From NCBI GenBank assembly GCA_045592745.1, contig JAZNVH010000025.1, positions 133,042 to 197,041 on the forward strand: a DNA stretch of 64,000 nt, read 5' to 3'. Each line of letters starts with the position of its first letter. Position 1 is the stretch's first letter. The notes below the pieces were generated by a model that was not told the origin of the DNA, did not search any database, and saw nothing but the letters and a program-made list of their open reading frames with translations. The position numbers and the translations under genes were made by a program. Source of the DNA: Aphodoplasma sp045592745 (GTDB lineage: Bacteria; Bacillota; Clostridia; UBA1381; UMGS1253). Below, one piece after another: positions 1 to 9,109 of this stretch.

Positions 1-1135
1 CAAGTGATTTATAAATTACGCCTTCTTGTATCATAGCGTGAGTACCGATTATAATGTCGGCATATCCACTTTTTATATCCTCATATGCTTGTCGTTTTTC
101 TTTTGCACTCATAGAACCAACAAGCAGACATACGTTTATGGTGTGACAATCCATCATCTTTTTAAAGTTTTCATAATGTTGCTTTGCCAAAACTTCAGTT
201 GGCACCATAAGTGCTGACTGATATCCACTTTTTGCGCAGGCGTACATTGCTGCTGCGGCAACTACTGTTTTTCCAGAGCCTACATCACCTTGAACAAGCC
301 TGTTCATTGATACACTGCGTGATAAATCGTCGCAAATTTCATCTATAACCTTTTTTTGTGCGTTTGTAAGCGAAAAGGGAAGAGAATCAACAAATTCTTT
401 CGTGTATGATGTATCAATATGCGCTTTTTGCAAGGTATTCGTCTTTGATGTCTTTATTTTTGAAAGCGCCAAAGAAAGCGTTAACAATTCATCAAATACA
501 AGGCGTCTTCGTGCTCGTGAATAACTATCAAAATCACTTGGAAAATGAATTGTACGAACAGCCTCATCAAATCCAAGCAAATTATACTTTTCTATCAAAG
601 AGCGGGGGAGTGTTTCTTTAAAAGATGGGCACATTTCAAGTGCTGACGCAATCGCTTTTTGCACCGTTTTTTGCGCAAGATCAGCCGTAAGAGGATAAAT
701 AGGAACAATTTTGCCCGTTACAAGCTGTTTTGTATCGATTTTTTCAAAAATAGGGTTTTCAATAAACTTTTTTGATCCCATTTTTTTGATTTTTCCGTAA
801 AAAGTATAAGAATCTCCCTTTACGATACTATTTTTTATATATTTATTGTTAAACCATGTCGCAGTAATTTTGCCACTTTCATCAACCAAATCTACATTAT
901 AAAGGGAAAGAGACTTGTTTATTCTGCGTTCAGAAACAGCCGAAAAAACGGTGGCTTTTATGCACACCGTTTCGGAATCGTTTGCTTCAAATATAGGAAC
1001 AATTTTTGTTCTGTCTTCGTAATCGCGCGGGAAATATAAAAGTAAATCGGCAACGTTGTATATACCCAAACGTGCAAATAATTTTGCTCTTGCATTACCA
1101 ATGCCCGATAGCGCGCTGACAGGTTTGTTTAACAT
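1..1135 (-). CDS. recG: ATP-dependent DNA helicase RecG (N-terminal part, cut by window edge)
   Basis: RecG is a superfamily 2 helicase that remodels stalled forks and branch-migrates Holliday junctions. The first 378 codons are here; the full family length is near 680, so the rest lies outside the window. The start gives MLNKPVSALSGIGNARA, typical of the N-terminal wedge region. Walker A, GDVGSGKT, is at residues 283-290, followed by the helicase motif MVPTEVLAKQH. The reading frame is open from the ATG to the edge and stops just short of the DEQHRFG box. The yloV stop lies 14 bp upstream, so the genes are co-transcribed. The order asp23-yloV-recG matches that in Bacillus, apart from genes inserted there. 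Confidence 0.95.
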   Translation of the reverse strand, partial: MLNKPVSALSGIGNARAKLFARLGIYNVADLLLYFPRDYEDRTKIVPIFEANDSETVCIKATVFSAVSERRINKSLSLYNVDLVDESGKITATWFNNKYIKNSIVKGDSYTFYGKIKKMGSKKFIENPIFEKIDTKQLVTGKIVPIYPLTADLAQKTVQKAIASALEMCPSFKETLPRSLIEKYNLLGFDEAVRTIHFPSDFDSYSRARRRLVFDELLTLSLALSKIKTSKTNTLQKAHIDTSYTKEFVDSLPFSLTNAQKKVIDEICDDLSRSVSMNRLVQGDVGSGKTVVAAAAMYACAKSGYQSALMVPTEVLAKQHYENFKKMMDCHTINVCLLVGSMSAKEKRQAYEDIKSGYADIIIGTHAMIQEGVIYKSL

Positions 1136-1149
1136 AAAAATCAATCCTT

Positions 1150-2796
1150 TTATTCAACCGAAAGTATATAATAGTAAAGCGGTTGATTGCCTTTTTGCAA
1201 CAAAACGTCTATATCGCCATATTTTTCTTCAAGAGTATCAAGCATATCATTTGCCTGTTCTTCTGAAACATCTTCACCGTAATATACTGTGACAAGCTCG
1301 GATTCGTCGTCAACCATATCTTCTGCAAGCTTGAGCAAAACCTCATCAGGAGTATTTGATACAGCGCATATACTACCTTCGGATATTCCTATTATATCGC
1401 CGGATTTAATCTCTGTTCCGGAAACGCTTGTATCACGAACAGCGTATGTTACCTGACCGGTTTTAACATTTGAAATAGCTTCGCACATTGCTTCTTCGTT
1501 TACTTCCTGCTCTACGTGCGGTAAAAATGCCATCATAGCAGCAATACCTTGCGGAGCGGTTTTTGTAGGTATAACTACAATATTTTTATCACTAAGCTCT
1601 TGTGCCTGATTTGCAGCAAGAATTATATTTTTATTGTTAGGAAGTATAAATATGCAATCTGCATCTATTCTCTCAGCTGCGCTTAAAATATCGTCAGTAC
1701 TTGGATTCATTGTCTGTCCACCCTCGATTATTTCATCAACGCCATAATCGGAGAATATATCTGCAAGACCGCTTCCTGCAACAACACTGACAAAACCATA
1801 TTTCTTGTGTTGCTGCGGTTTTGGTGTTTCAACTTGCTCAGCAGGGGAAGACTCCTCTGCTTCCATAATACTTGTATGCTGAAGCTTCATATTATCAATT
1901 TTGATGCGTGAAAGCATACCAAGCTTGACAGCTTCTTCGAGAACAAAGCCCGGATGATTTGTATGAATGTGAACCTTCACAATTTCATCATCATCAATTA
2001 CAAGCTTGCAATCGCCCTTTGGATCTATAATTTCACTAAAACGCTTTACATCAACACCTGATGATTTTTTATCAATAATAAACTCTGTGCAGTACGCAAA
2101 TTTTATATTTTCAACATCAATTGCAGCTTGTGCTGCACCTGATGTTGTTTGTTTTACTGCTTCTTTCAAATCAACAAGCTCACCTGTTGAAAGGGCATGA
2201 TACGCACCTTCCAACAGTTTGACAAGACCTGCGCCGCCGGCGTCAACAACACCGGCTTCTTTTAAAACAGGTAGCTGGTTTGGTGTATTATCAAGCGCTG
2301 TTTTTGCTGCAGCAATTGCTTCATTTAGCATAGCGCAAACATCTTCTTCGCGCTCGGCAATTTTAACCGCTGCTTCGGCAAATTCGCGTGCAACTGTTAA
2401 AATAGTTCCCTCAGTGGGACGCATAACTGCCTTATATGCAGTATCCGAAGCACATTTTAAAGCCGCTGCAACCTCTTTTGCACCGACACTCTGTTTTCCT
2501 TCAAGGCTTTTTGCAAGACCGCGGCAAAGCTGTGAAAGAATAACGCCTGAATTACCTCTTGCACCACGAAGAGATGCACTCGAAAGAGTCTTTGCAGCAT
2601 CTCCGATTGCAGGAGTTATAAATTTTTTGATTTCATCTGCTGCCGCAGAAAATGTAAGCGACATATTTGTACCCGTGTCACCGTCAGGAACAGGGAATAC
2701 GTTCAGTTTATCGACAGCCACCTTATTGTTATTGAGGTGATTTGATGCCGAAATAATCATATTAGCAAATTGTATACCATCAATTGAAGTAACTAT
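1150..2796 (-). CDS. yloV: DAK2/DegV-like domain protein, YloV (FakA-type fatty acid kinase) family
   Basis: YloV/FakA proteins carry an N-terminal DhaL-type ATP-binding domain that phosphorylates an acyl group presented by a DegV-type lipid carrier, feeding exogenous fatty acids into phospholipid. The metal/ATP signature PDGDTGTNM is near the N terminus, followed by GARGNSGVILSQ, a middle domain, and a C-terminal domain ending near 536 residues. The start is unusual. The only in-frame ATG (2760) has no Shine-Dalgarno and would drop the conserved N-terminal segment. A strong site, GGGGGGAG (2803-2810), sits 6 nt before an in-frame ATA at 2796 (ATA GTT ACT TCA ATT GAT GGT). No ATG, GTG, TTG or CTG lies between it and the upstream stop. 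I place the start at 2796 as an inference; with the ATG the protein would be 536 aa. Confidence 0.85.
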   Translation of the reverse strand: MVTSIDGIQFANMIISASNHLNNNKVAVDKLNVFPVPDGDTGTNMSLTFSAAADEIKKFITPAIGDAAKTLSSASLRGARGNSGVILSQLCRGLAKSLEGKQSVGAKEVAAALKCASDTAYKAVMRPTEGTILTVAREFAEAAVKIAEREEDVCAMLNEAIAAAKTALDNTPNQLPVLKEAGVVDAGGAGLVKLLEGAYHALSTGELVDLKEAVKQTTSGAAQAAIDVENIKFAYCTEFIIDKKSSGVDVKRFSEIIDPKGDCKLVIDDDEIVKVHIHTNHPGFVLEEAVKLGMLSRIKIDNMKLQHTSIMEAEESSPAEQVETPKPQQHKKYGFVSVVAGSGLADIFSDYGVDEIIEGGQTMNPSTDDILSAAERIDADCIFILPNNKNIILAANQAQELSDKNIVVIPTKTAPQGIAAMMAFLPHVEQEVNEEAMCEAISNVKTGQVTYAVRDTSVSGTEIKSGDIIGISEGSICAVSNTPDEVLLKLAEDMVDDESELVTVYYGEDVSEEQANDMLDTLEEKYGDIDVLLQKGNQPLYYYILSVE

Positions 2797-2802
2797 TTTA
2801 AT

Positions 2803-2810
2803 CTCCCCCC
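2803..2810 (-). promoter_or_regulatory. Shine-Dalgarno site deciding the yloV start
   Basis: GGGGGGAG on the minus strand, 8 nt after the asp23 stop. The first in-frame codons after it are ATT, AAA, ATA; none is a standard start. Six nt separate it from the ATA at 2796, the best spacing. Confidence 0.6.
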
Positions 2811-2817
2811 AAAGACA

Positions 2818-3168
2818 TTAATCGACACGAGCACTTTCCACGCTGACGTTGATTTTTCCAACCTTGCAGCCGGTCATACTTTCTATGCTGTATTTTACAT
2901 TCTTGATAATGCTTTCACATATTGCTGAAATATTAACTCCGTATTCAACCATAATGTGCAAATCTATGGTTATACGGTCGTTCTCTGTTGAAATATTTAT
3001 CCCTTTTGTAATTGAATCACCTAACAAAAGTCCTACAAGACCGTTTCCTTTGCGCGTTGCCATACCAACAACACCATAACAGCGAGTTGCTGCCATGCCT
3101 GCTATTTTTGCTAAAACTTCATTTTGAATGACGATGATGCCATTTTCATTTTCAGTTTGAAGTGTCAT
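2818..3168 (-). CDS. Asp23/Gls24 family envelope stress protein
   Basis: Small (116 aa) Asp23/Gls24 (DUF322) protein, the YloU equivalent. Family members are cytoplasmic and often membrane-associated, and have been linked to envelope stress. The body shows the family pattern: a short strand-rich N terminus, the GVVGMATR segment, then the TIDLHIMVEYGVNI core and a C-terminal VGKINVSVESARV strand. I use the ATG at 3168 because GGAGG lies just upstream; the ATG at 3183 overlaps that site. yloV follows after 21 bp. This pairing is conserved across Firmicutes, so it supports both calls. Confidence 0.9.
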   Translation of the reverse strand: MTLQTENENGIIVIQNEVLAKIAGMAATRCYGVVGMATRKGNGLVGLLLGDSITKGINISTENDRITIDLHIMVEYGVNISAICESIIKNVKYSIESMTGCKVGKINVSVESARVD

Positions 3169-3213
3169 AAAACATACCTCCATATTAAGCTGATATTAAG
3201 TACACTACATATA

Positions 3214-3242
3214 ATTTTATCATAAATTATTTAAATAGTCTA
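3214..3242 (-). promoter_or_regulatory. Weak sigma-A promoter candidate for asp23-yloV-recG
   Basis: TAGACT, 17 bp, TAAAAT on the minus strand, overlapping the end of rmuC. The -35 is poor; read-through from rmuC is also possible. Confidence 0.35.
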
Positions 3243-4508
3243 TACCAAATTTTCATTTTCTTCTTCGTCTAAAAGTTTTGCTGCATCCATATCCGATAGG
3301 GAAGTGATTTTCTTGAGTGTGCTGCGTATTTTTCTTGTACGTACACCCACAAGTTTATCAAGCTCTTTGTTTGCCTGTTCAAGACGAGTTTGTGTCTGAA
3401 TAAGTACATCGCCAAATTTGTCAAACTCTGTTTTGACAGCACCGAGCACATTCCATACCTCACCGGAATGTTTTTGTATAGCAAGCGTACGGAATCCCAT
3501 TTGAAGACTGTTTAAAAGTGATGCCATAGTCGTAGGACCTGCTATGTTTATTTTATAATCACGTGCAAGCGTTTCTATAAGACCGCGGCGGACAACCTCG
3601 GCATAAAGTCCTTCAAAAGGAAGGAACATAATCGCAAACTCCGTTGTCTGAGGAGGCGAAACGTACTTATCGTGAATTGTCTTTGCAGAAAGTTTTATAC
3701 TTCTTTCAAGCGCCGCTCCTGCTGCAGAAATTAATGCAGCGTCACCGCTGTCATATGCGTCAACGAGATTTGTATACATATCAGCAGGGAATTTTGAGTC
3801 AATTGGAAGATATACAACTTCATCGTCAGTTCCGGGCAGACACACAGCAAATTCGACAGGGTCACGTCCTGAAGGCTTTGTAACGACATTTGTTTTATAC
3901 TGCTCGGGGGATAGAATTTCCTCCAAAATTGCTCCAAGCTGTATCTCGCCGAGAATACCACGTGTTTTCACGTTTGAAAGCACCTTTTTTAAATCACCGA
4001 CACCAACTGCAAGCGTTTGCATTTCGCCAAGTCCCTTATAAACTTGTTCAAGCCTTTCGCTTACAAGTTTAAATGATTGGCTTATGCGTTCGTCAAGTGT
4101 TTTCTGTAATTTTTCATCAACAGTTTCACGCATTTTTTCAAGCTGTTTCTCATTGTTTTCGGAAACTGCCTTTAATCTGTTTTCAACGGTGATGCGAATG
4201 TTTTCAAGCTTTTGTTCATTTTCAAGGGAAAACTGTTTAAAACGCTCTGCGATTTCTTTAAGGCGATTATCCTGCATCTGTGCACTTGTTTTTTGTGTAT
4301 CGGATAAAATGTCGGAAATCATTTTCATGTTTTCCTGAGTATTTTTTGCGTTTTCTATGCGTGAATTACGCATTTCATCAAAAATTTGCTTTTTAAAAGC
4401 GTCAAAATTGTCTGCGTTATTATCTTTTGATACAGACGATACTTTTATTAATAATATTAAGGATAAAATGAGCGAGGCAATACATACTGCCAGAACAAAG
4501 TATTCCAT
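3240..4508 (-). CDS. rmuC: DNA recombination protein RmuC
   Basis: RmuC proteins are predicted membrane-anchored nucleases that limit rearrangements at inverted repeats. The 422-aa product starts with one hydrophobic helix (about residues 3-23), then a long charged coiled coil (roughly 30-170) rich in Lys, Glu and Asn. The conserved RmuC core follows: ILGEIQLGAILEEIL, LPIDSKFP, and AGPTTMASLLNSLQMGFRTL. This is the usual domain order and length. The ATG at 4508 is preferred over 4520 because GGAGGAAAAT lies directly before it. gpsA is upstream with a gap of about 30 bp, so it probably shares that transcript. Confidence 0.9.
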   Translation of the reverse strand: MEYFVLAVCIASLILSLILLIKVSSVSKDNNADNFDAFKKQIFDEMRNSRIENAKNTQENMKMISDILSDTQKTSAQMQDNRLKEIAERFKQFSLENEQKLENIRITVENRLKAVSENNEKQLEKMRETVDEKLQKTLDERISQSFKLVSERLEQVYKGLGEMQTLAVGVGDLKKVLSNVKTRGILGEIQLGAILEEILSPEQYKTNVVTKPSGRDPVEFAVCLPGTDDEVVYLPIDSKFPADMYTNLVDAYDSGDAALISAAGAALERSIKLSAKTIHDKYVSPPQTTEFAIMFLPFEGLYAEVVRRGLIETLARDYKINIAGPTTMASLLNSLQMGFRTLAIQKHSGEVWNVLGAVKTEFDKFGDVLIQTQTRLEQANKELDKLVGVRTRKIRSTLKKITSLSDMDAAKLLDEEENENLV

Positions 4509-4537
4509 ATTTTCCTCCATTAATATAAGCTATTGTT

Positions 4538-5548
4538 TTACCAACTTATTATATCGCGTTCGCTTTCGGCACGCTTTGCACGACCCATAAGCTGACCGAT
4601 AGAATCTTGTACGGGCATATTTTCAAAAAGCACACGATACGTACACTCGGTTATAGGCATTGACACGTTATATTTTTTTGCAAGCTCGTACGCTGCTGCA
4701 CATGCGTTTACACCCTCGACAACCATATGAACCTCGTCAGTTGCTTCTTTTAGTGTTTTTCCCTGACCTATAAGTATACCAGCACGTCTGTTACGGCTGT
4801 GATTACTCATACATGTAACTATCAAATCACCTATACCCGTAAGACCTGCAAATGTTTCAACGTTCGCTCCCATAGCAACACCAAGACGTGAAATTTCAGC
4901 AATTCCACGTGTCATAAGTGCAGCAATTGTGTTATCGCCACAACCAAGACCTACTGCAATTCCTGCCGCAAGAGCAATTACGTTTTTTATAGCACCGCCA
5001 ATTTCAGCACCGAGTATGTCATCACTTGTATACACACGGAATGTGTTATTCATAAAAATATCCTGCACAACCAAAGAAATTTCCTCGTCGTCGGAGGCAA
5101 CTACGTTTGCCGTTGGTATACCGAGAGCAACCTCCTCTGCGTGAGAAGGACCACTCATAACACCAAGACGAACATCGGGGATTTCATCTTTTATAACCTC
5201 AGACAAACGCTTAAGTGTGCTTGTTTCAAGTCCTTTTGCAATATTTAAAACAATCTGTCCCGAAGCTATGTGTTTTGCAAGCTCTTTTGTGATATTTCGT
5301 ACCGCATGCGAAGGCGTTGATAAAACAATAAGCGCTGCATCTTTTACACAAACTCCCATATCGTTTGAGAATGTAATGTCACCATCAAGCTTAATTCCCG
5401 GTAAAAATTCTTTGTTTTCGCGGTCTTTTTTCAGACGGTCTGTTTCTTCTTTCTGCCATGACCATAAAAAAACCTCAAAACCCTTCGTAGATAAAAGGGA
5501 AGTGATAGCGCTGCCCCAGCTGCCCGAACCTATAACTGCAATTTTCAT
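4538..5548 (-). CDS. gpsA: Glycerol-3-phosphate dehydrogenase [NAD(P)+]
   Basis: GpsA reduces dihydroxyacetone phosphate to sn-glycerol-3-phosphate, the backbone for phospholipids. The protein is 336 aa. The Rossmann motif GSGSWGSA is at residues 7-14, the substrate-binding SGPSHAEEVA near the middle, and the catalytic-lysine segment GGAIKNVIALAAG follows. The open frame extends about 100 bp further upstream, but the ATG at 5548 has a strong GGAGGG site and starts MKIAVIG, as the family does. It lies directly after plsY, whose product uses the same glycerol phosphate; the pair feeds membrane lipid synthesis. Confidence 0.96.
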   Translation of the reverse strand: MKIAVIGSGSWGSAITSLLSTKGFEVFLWSWQKEETDRLKKDRENKEFLPGIKLDGDITFSNDMGVCVKDAALIVLSTPSHAVRNITKELAKHIASGQIVLNIAKGLETSTLKRLSEVIKDEIPDVRLGVMSGPSHAEEVALGIPTANVVASDDEEISLVVQDIFMNNTFRVYTSDDILGAEIGGAIKNVIALAAGIAVGLGCGDNTIAALMTRGIAEISRLGVAMGANVETFAGLTGIGDLIVTCMSNHSRNRRAGILIGQGKTLKEATDEVHMVVEGVNACAAAYELAKKYNVSMPITECTYRVLFENMPVQDSIGQLMGRAKRAESERDIISW

Positions 5549-5562
5549 ACAAGGAGCCCTCC

Positions 5563-6228
5563 TTATTTTTTCTGACCTATTTTTGATTCTGTTCCATTTA
5601 TAAGACGCACAATGTTTGCGTGATGACGACCTATTGCAAGGACGCACATAATAATTGCTGTACCAAGCAAAATGTAATTATAATCTTTGTCTGCAAAAAA
5701 AGTAAAAATACATACTGAGGTGGGGAAAAGAAGTGCCCCTACTATTGAGCCAAGCGATATGTAACGTGTAAGCACCATTACAAGAAGTGCACCTATAAGT
5801 ACAATCAAACCAACTCTCCAGTCAAGCATAAAAATTACTGCTGCAGAAGTTGAAATTCCTTTTCCGCCTTTAAACTGGAAAAATACAGGGTAATTATGTC
5901 CTAAAACAACAGCTACACCGCAAAGACAGGTGAGTATGTTTTTTGCGCTCAAAGGCTCTTCAAAGTTATTTTTTGCAATATTGCATACGATGATCGCAAG
6001 CAAAACAGCTATAACACCTTTTAGAGCATCGAGTATAAGAGTATATACACCGACTTTTTTGCCGTATGTTCTTAGCATATTTGTAGCACCTGCATTACCG
6101 CTGCCATGCTCTCTTATATCGCTGCCGATAAGCCTCGAAATGATAATTGATGAGTTTACACTGCCTATAAGATATGCAGCAATTGTAAATATAACAAATA
6201 TTATTATGTCTTCTATTGTAAAATTCAT
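5563..6228 (-). CDS. plsY: Acyl-phosphate:glycerol-3-phosphate acyltransferase PlsY
   Basis: PlsY is a membrane enzyme that transfers an acyl group from acyl phosphate to glycerol-3-phosphate, the first acylation of phospholipid synthesis. The 221-aa product has about five to six hydrophobic helices. It carries two family motifs in the loops: SGNAGATNMLRTYGKK (acyl-phosphate and active-site loop) and GHNYPVFFQFKGGKGIST (glycerol-phosphate site). It sits 14 bp upstream of gpsA, which supplies its substrate, so the two calls support each other. Confidence 0.96.
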   Translation of the reverse strand: MNFTIEDIIIFVIFTIAAYLIGSVNSSIIISRLIGSDIREHGSGNAGATNMLRTYGKKVGVYTLILDALKGVIAVLLAIIVCNIAKNNFEEPLSAKNILTCLCGVAVVLGHNYPVFFQFKGGKGISTSAAVIFMLDWRVGLIVLIGALLVMVLTRYISLGSIVGALLFPTSVCIFTFFADKDYNYILLGTAIIMCVLAIGRHHANIVRLINGTESKIGQKK

Positions 6229-6263
6229 AGTACAACCAAGCCTTTCGTCATCATTTGTTTTAA

Positions 6264-7592
6264 TCAGTTGTTCTTTTCGCCGCTTTCACGAATTATAAAA
6301 TGTATGGGTGTCCCTTCAAAACCAAAAGCACTTCTTAACTGATTTTCAAGATATCTTTGATATGAAAAATGGAACAGTTCCGCTTTATTTACAAAAATCA
6401 CAAACGTAGGCGGTTTTGTGCTCGCCTGAGTTGCGTAGTATATGCGAAGGCGTTTTCCTTTATCCGACGGTGGCTGCACCTTTGCCGTAGCTTCTCCGAT
6501 TACATCGTTTAGCATACCTGTACTGATACGCCTTGAATTTTGCTCTGCCACAGATTTAATCATCTCAAATACGCCGTCAACGCGGCTACCGGTTTTGGCA
6601 GAAATAAAATGCACCGGTGCATACTGCATAAATGCAAGCGTATCCATTATATCCATTTTGTAATTTCTCATCGTGTTTGTTTCTTTTTCAACGATATCCC
6701 ACTTATTTACAACAACGATTGATGCTTTTCCGCTTTCGTGAACAAAACCTGCAATTTTAGAATCCTGCTCAGTTATACCCTCTGAGCCGTCAATCATTAT
6801 AATACACACATCACTGCGCTCAACAGCAGCATAAGCACGGATAACGCTGTAACGCTCAATTCTTTCGTCAACCTTTGACTTTCTGCGTATTCCTGCTGTA
6901 TCAATAAACATATAACGCTGTGATTCACGCTCGTAATAAGTATCAATAGCATCGCGCGTGGTGCCCGCGATATTTGTTACAATAACTCTTTGTTCACCAA
7001 GAATTCTGTTTATAAGCGAGGATTTACCCGCATTTGGTTTTCCCACAATCGCAACCTTTATTATATCGTCATCGTCGTCCATCTCCTCGGAAGAGGGGAA
7101 ATACTTTGCCGCTTCGTCAAGCAAATCACCAACGCCAAGTCCGTGTGTGGATGAAATAGCAATCGGGTCACCAAGACCGAGGTTATAAAACTCATAAAAA
7201 TCCATTGGCGGCTCACCCGTATTATCGATTTTGTTTACCGCAAGGATAATAGGTTTATTCGATTTTATCAGCATTGCCGCAACATCTTTGTCCGACGCTG
7301 TAAGACCATCGCGCACATTTACCATAAAAATTACAACGTGAGCCATATCAATAGCAAGCTCTGCCTGGGCACGCATCTGAGCAAGTATTTCATCATCAGC
7401 TTTTGGCTCGATACCGCCCGTGTCAATGAGCGTAAATTCGCGTCCAAGCCATTCTGCATCTGCAAAAACACGGTCGCGGGTAACGCCAGGCGTATCATCG
7501 ACAATACTTATGCGCGTTCCGGCAATTTTATTAAAAAGTGTAGATTTTCCAACGTTTGGTCTTCCTACAATAGCAACTATCGGTTTTGCCAT
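6264..7592 (-). CDS. der: Ribosome biogenesis GTPase Der (EngA)
   Basis: Der is a double GTPase needed for 50S subunit maturation. The 442-aa product has two G domains. The first shows GRPNVGKSTLFNKIAG, DTGG and NKID; the second shows GKPNAGKSSLINRILG, DTAGIRRK and NKWD. A C-terminal KH-like domain follows, ending in HFIIRESGE. An acidic run (EEMDDDDD) separates the two GTPase units. The gene starts inside the last 16 bp of the DUF512 gene, indicating translational coupling. Confidence 0.97.
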   Translation of the reverse strand: MAKPIVAIVGRPNVGKSTLFNKIAGTRISIVDDTPGVTRDRVFADAEWLGREFTLIDTGGIEPKADDEILAQMRAQAELAIDMAHVVIFMVNVRDGLTASDKDVAAMLIKSNKPIILAVNKIDNTGEPPMDFYEFYNLGLGDPIAISSTHGLGVGDLLDEAAKYFPSSEEMDDDDDIIKVAIVGKPNAGKSSLINRILGEQRVIVTNIAGTTRDAIDTYYERESQRYMFIDTAGIRRKSKVDERIERYSVIRAYAAVERSDVCIIMIDGSEGITEQDSKIAGFVHESGKASIVVVNKWDIVEKETNTMRNYKMDIMDTLAFMQYAPVHFISAKTGSRVDGVFEMIKSVAEQNSRRISTGMLNDVIGEATAKVQPPSDKGKRLRIYYATQASTKPPTFVIFVNKAELFHFSYQRYLENQLRSAFGFEGTPIHFIIRESGEKNN

Positions 7593-8920
7593 GAATGTTG
7601 TCCTCCTGTATGTTGTGATATATTTAAAATCTTTTCTGCAAAATCACATCCGTCATTTAAAACTGGGGTGATTTTTATTTTAAGCTTTTCTTCAAGCTCT
7701 GAAAGGCTTATATCGTCCAAAAATACGTCGTCGTCAGCGCGCAGCATTGATGCAGGAATAAAAAGCTCCTGTCCAAGATTGATGCCTGAAAGCTGAGCTT
7801 GTATATCGCACGCGCACACAAGTCCGCTCACATTTACGCCTCCACCAAAGAAATTGTTTTTTATTTTAAATACCTGTATCTTAATTCCTTCGCAATGTTT
7901 TTCGAGTTTATTTGCAAGTGATGATATAAAATCGTACGCAAGCTCGCCGGTTGCAATGCTTACGCATCTTTTATCAACACGGACAGGCATTTTCTCAAGA
8001 GCTGCCAAAAACTCATTTTCCATACTCACGATAAGACCTACGCCGTTATCAATTTGCGGATATCCGTCGTATTCATCTTCACTTGGGAAGGGAATATCCG
8101 TCATAAGATAAAATTCATCTGATGCGTATACAAGATTGTTATCGTATTGTTTTTTGAACTCTTTTTGGTATTTTTGAATTTGCAAAACAAGCTGGTGTGC
8201 ACTGTCCTTATCAAAAGGCTTTAAAGGATAAAGTCCCTCGCGGTGTGCACTAAGTCCAACGGGAACAACACTTATACTGTTTACATACGGAGAAAGCCTT
8301 GCAAGGTCTGTAAGCGTTCTGTCAAGCTCATGCTTGTCATTTATATCAGGGCAAAGCACAATCTGGCAGTTCATATAGATACCATTTTGTGCCAGTTTTT
8401 GCATGATTTTATATAATTTTCCTGCAAATCTGTTATTAAGCATTTTTTCGCGAAGGGAAGGATTGGTCGTGTGCACAGACACATTAACCGGTGAAATTCG
8501 CATGCGTATAATACGCTCGATGTCCTTATCAGTTAAATTTGTAAGCGTAATATAATTTCCCTGCAAAAATGATAAACGCGCATCATCATCTTTGAAATAA
8601 ACTGTTTTTCGCATACCTTTGGGAAGTTGGTCTATAAAGCAGAAAATACATTTGTTTTTACAGCTTTTCGGCTCGTCCATCAAAGAATTTTCAAACTCAA
8701 TTCCCAAATCTTCATATCCTGTGTATACTTCTACTATTTCTCGCTCGCCGTCTTTTGTAAGAACTTCTATTTCAAGCTCTTCGTCGCACGATAAAAATTT
8801 ATAATCTAAAACATCAGTAATTTCGGTGTTGTTTATGCTTATTATGCTGTCACCGGCTTCAAGACCGATTTGTTCGGCGATGCTTCCGGGCTCTACAGCC
8901 TTTATTTTTGCATTTTTCAT
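7577..8920 (-). CDS. DUF512 family radical SAM protein with PDZ-like N terminus
   Basis: This family has a PDZ-like domain, a radical SAM core and a C-terminal DUF512 domain; the function is unknown. In the 447-aa product the PDZ-like part covers about residues 1-70. The radical SAM cysteines CxxxCxxC appear as CKNKCIFC, continuing into FIDQLPKGMRKT, the usual family signature. DUF512 covers the last 200 residues, including a cysteine pair in GLVCACD. I use the ATG at 8920 with AAAGGG before it. The gene is first in this minus-strand run and overlaps der by 16 bp; its association with der is common in Clostridia. Confidence 0.93.
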   Translation of the reverse strand: MKNAKIKAVEPGSIAEQIGLEAGDSIISINNTEITDVLDYKFLSCDEELEIEVLTKDGEREIVEVYTGYEDLGIEFENSLMDEPKSCKNKCIFCFIDQLPKGMRKTVYFKDDDARLSFLQGNYITLTNLTDKDIERIIRMRISPVNVSVHTTNPSLREKMLNNRFAGKLYKIMQKLAQNGIYMNCQIVLCPDINDKHELDRTLTDLARLSPYVNSISVVPVGLSAHREGLYPLKPFDKDSAHQLVLQIQKYQKEFKKQYDNNLVYASDEFYLMTDIPFPSEDEYDGYPQIDNGVGLIVSMENEFLAALEKMPVRVDKRCVSIATGELAYDFISSLANKLEKHCEGIKIQVFKIKNNFFGGGVNVSGLVCACDIQAQLSGINLGQELFIPASMLRADDDVFLDDISLSELEEKLKIKITPVLNDGCDFAEKILNISQHTGGQHSWQNR

Positions 8921-8967
8921 AATATGCCCTTTCATAAGTGCTTAATATACATATATATCCAACTAAT

Positions 8968-8996
8968 ATTATCCACTAAAAACAGCAAATAGTCAA
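8968..8996 (-). promoter_or_regulatory. Sigma-A promoter for the DUF512-der-plsY-gpsA run
   Basis: TTGACT, 17 bp, GATAAT on the minus strand, about 48 bp upstream of the ATG. It is divergent from the promoter at 9046-9074, so the 190-bp gap holds two back-to-back promoters. Confidence 0.75.
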
Positions 8997-9045
8997 GTGT
9001 TTTTGAAAATATAGACCAAAAAACACAATATATAGTAAAATACTG

Positions 9046-9074
9046 TTGCGAAAGTTAATTAAATATGATATGAT
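9046..9074 (+). promoter_or_regulatory. Sigma-A promoter for the CPBP protease gene
   Basis: TTGCGA, 17 bp, TATGAT, ending 35 bp before the ATG at 9110. Confidence 0.6.
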
Positions 9075-9109
9075 ATTTTCGTTGAATTACAAAAAGGATG
9101 TTAACGATT

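Noticed and set aside
2219..2740. 173-aa open frame opposite yloV
   Set aside because: Lies wholly antisense to a clear gene, no ribosome site, Ser/Ala/Pro-rich shadow composition.
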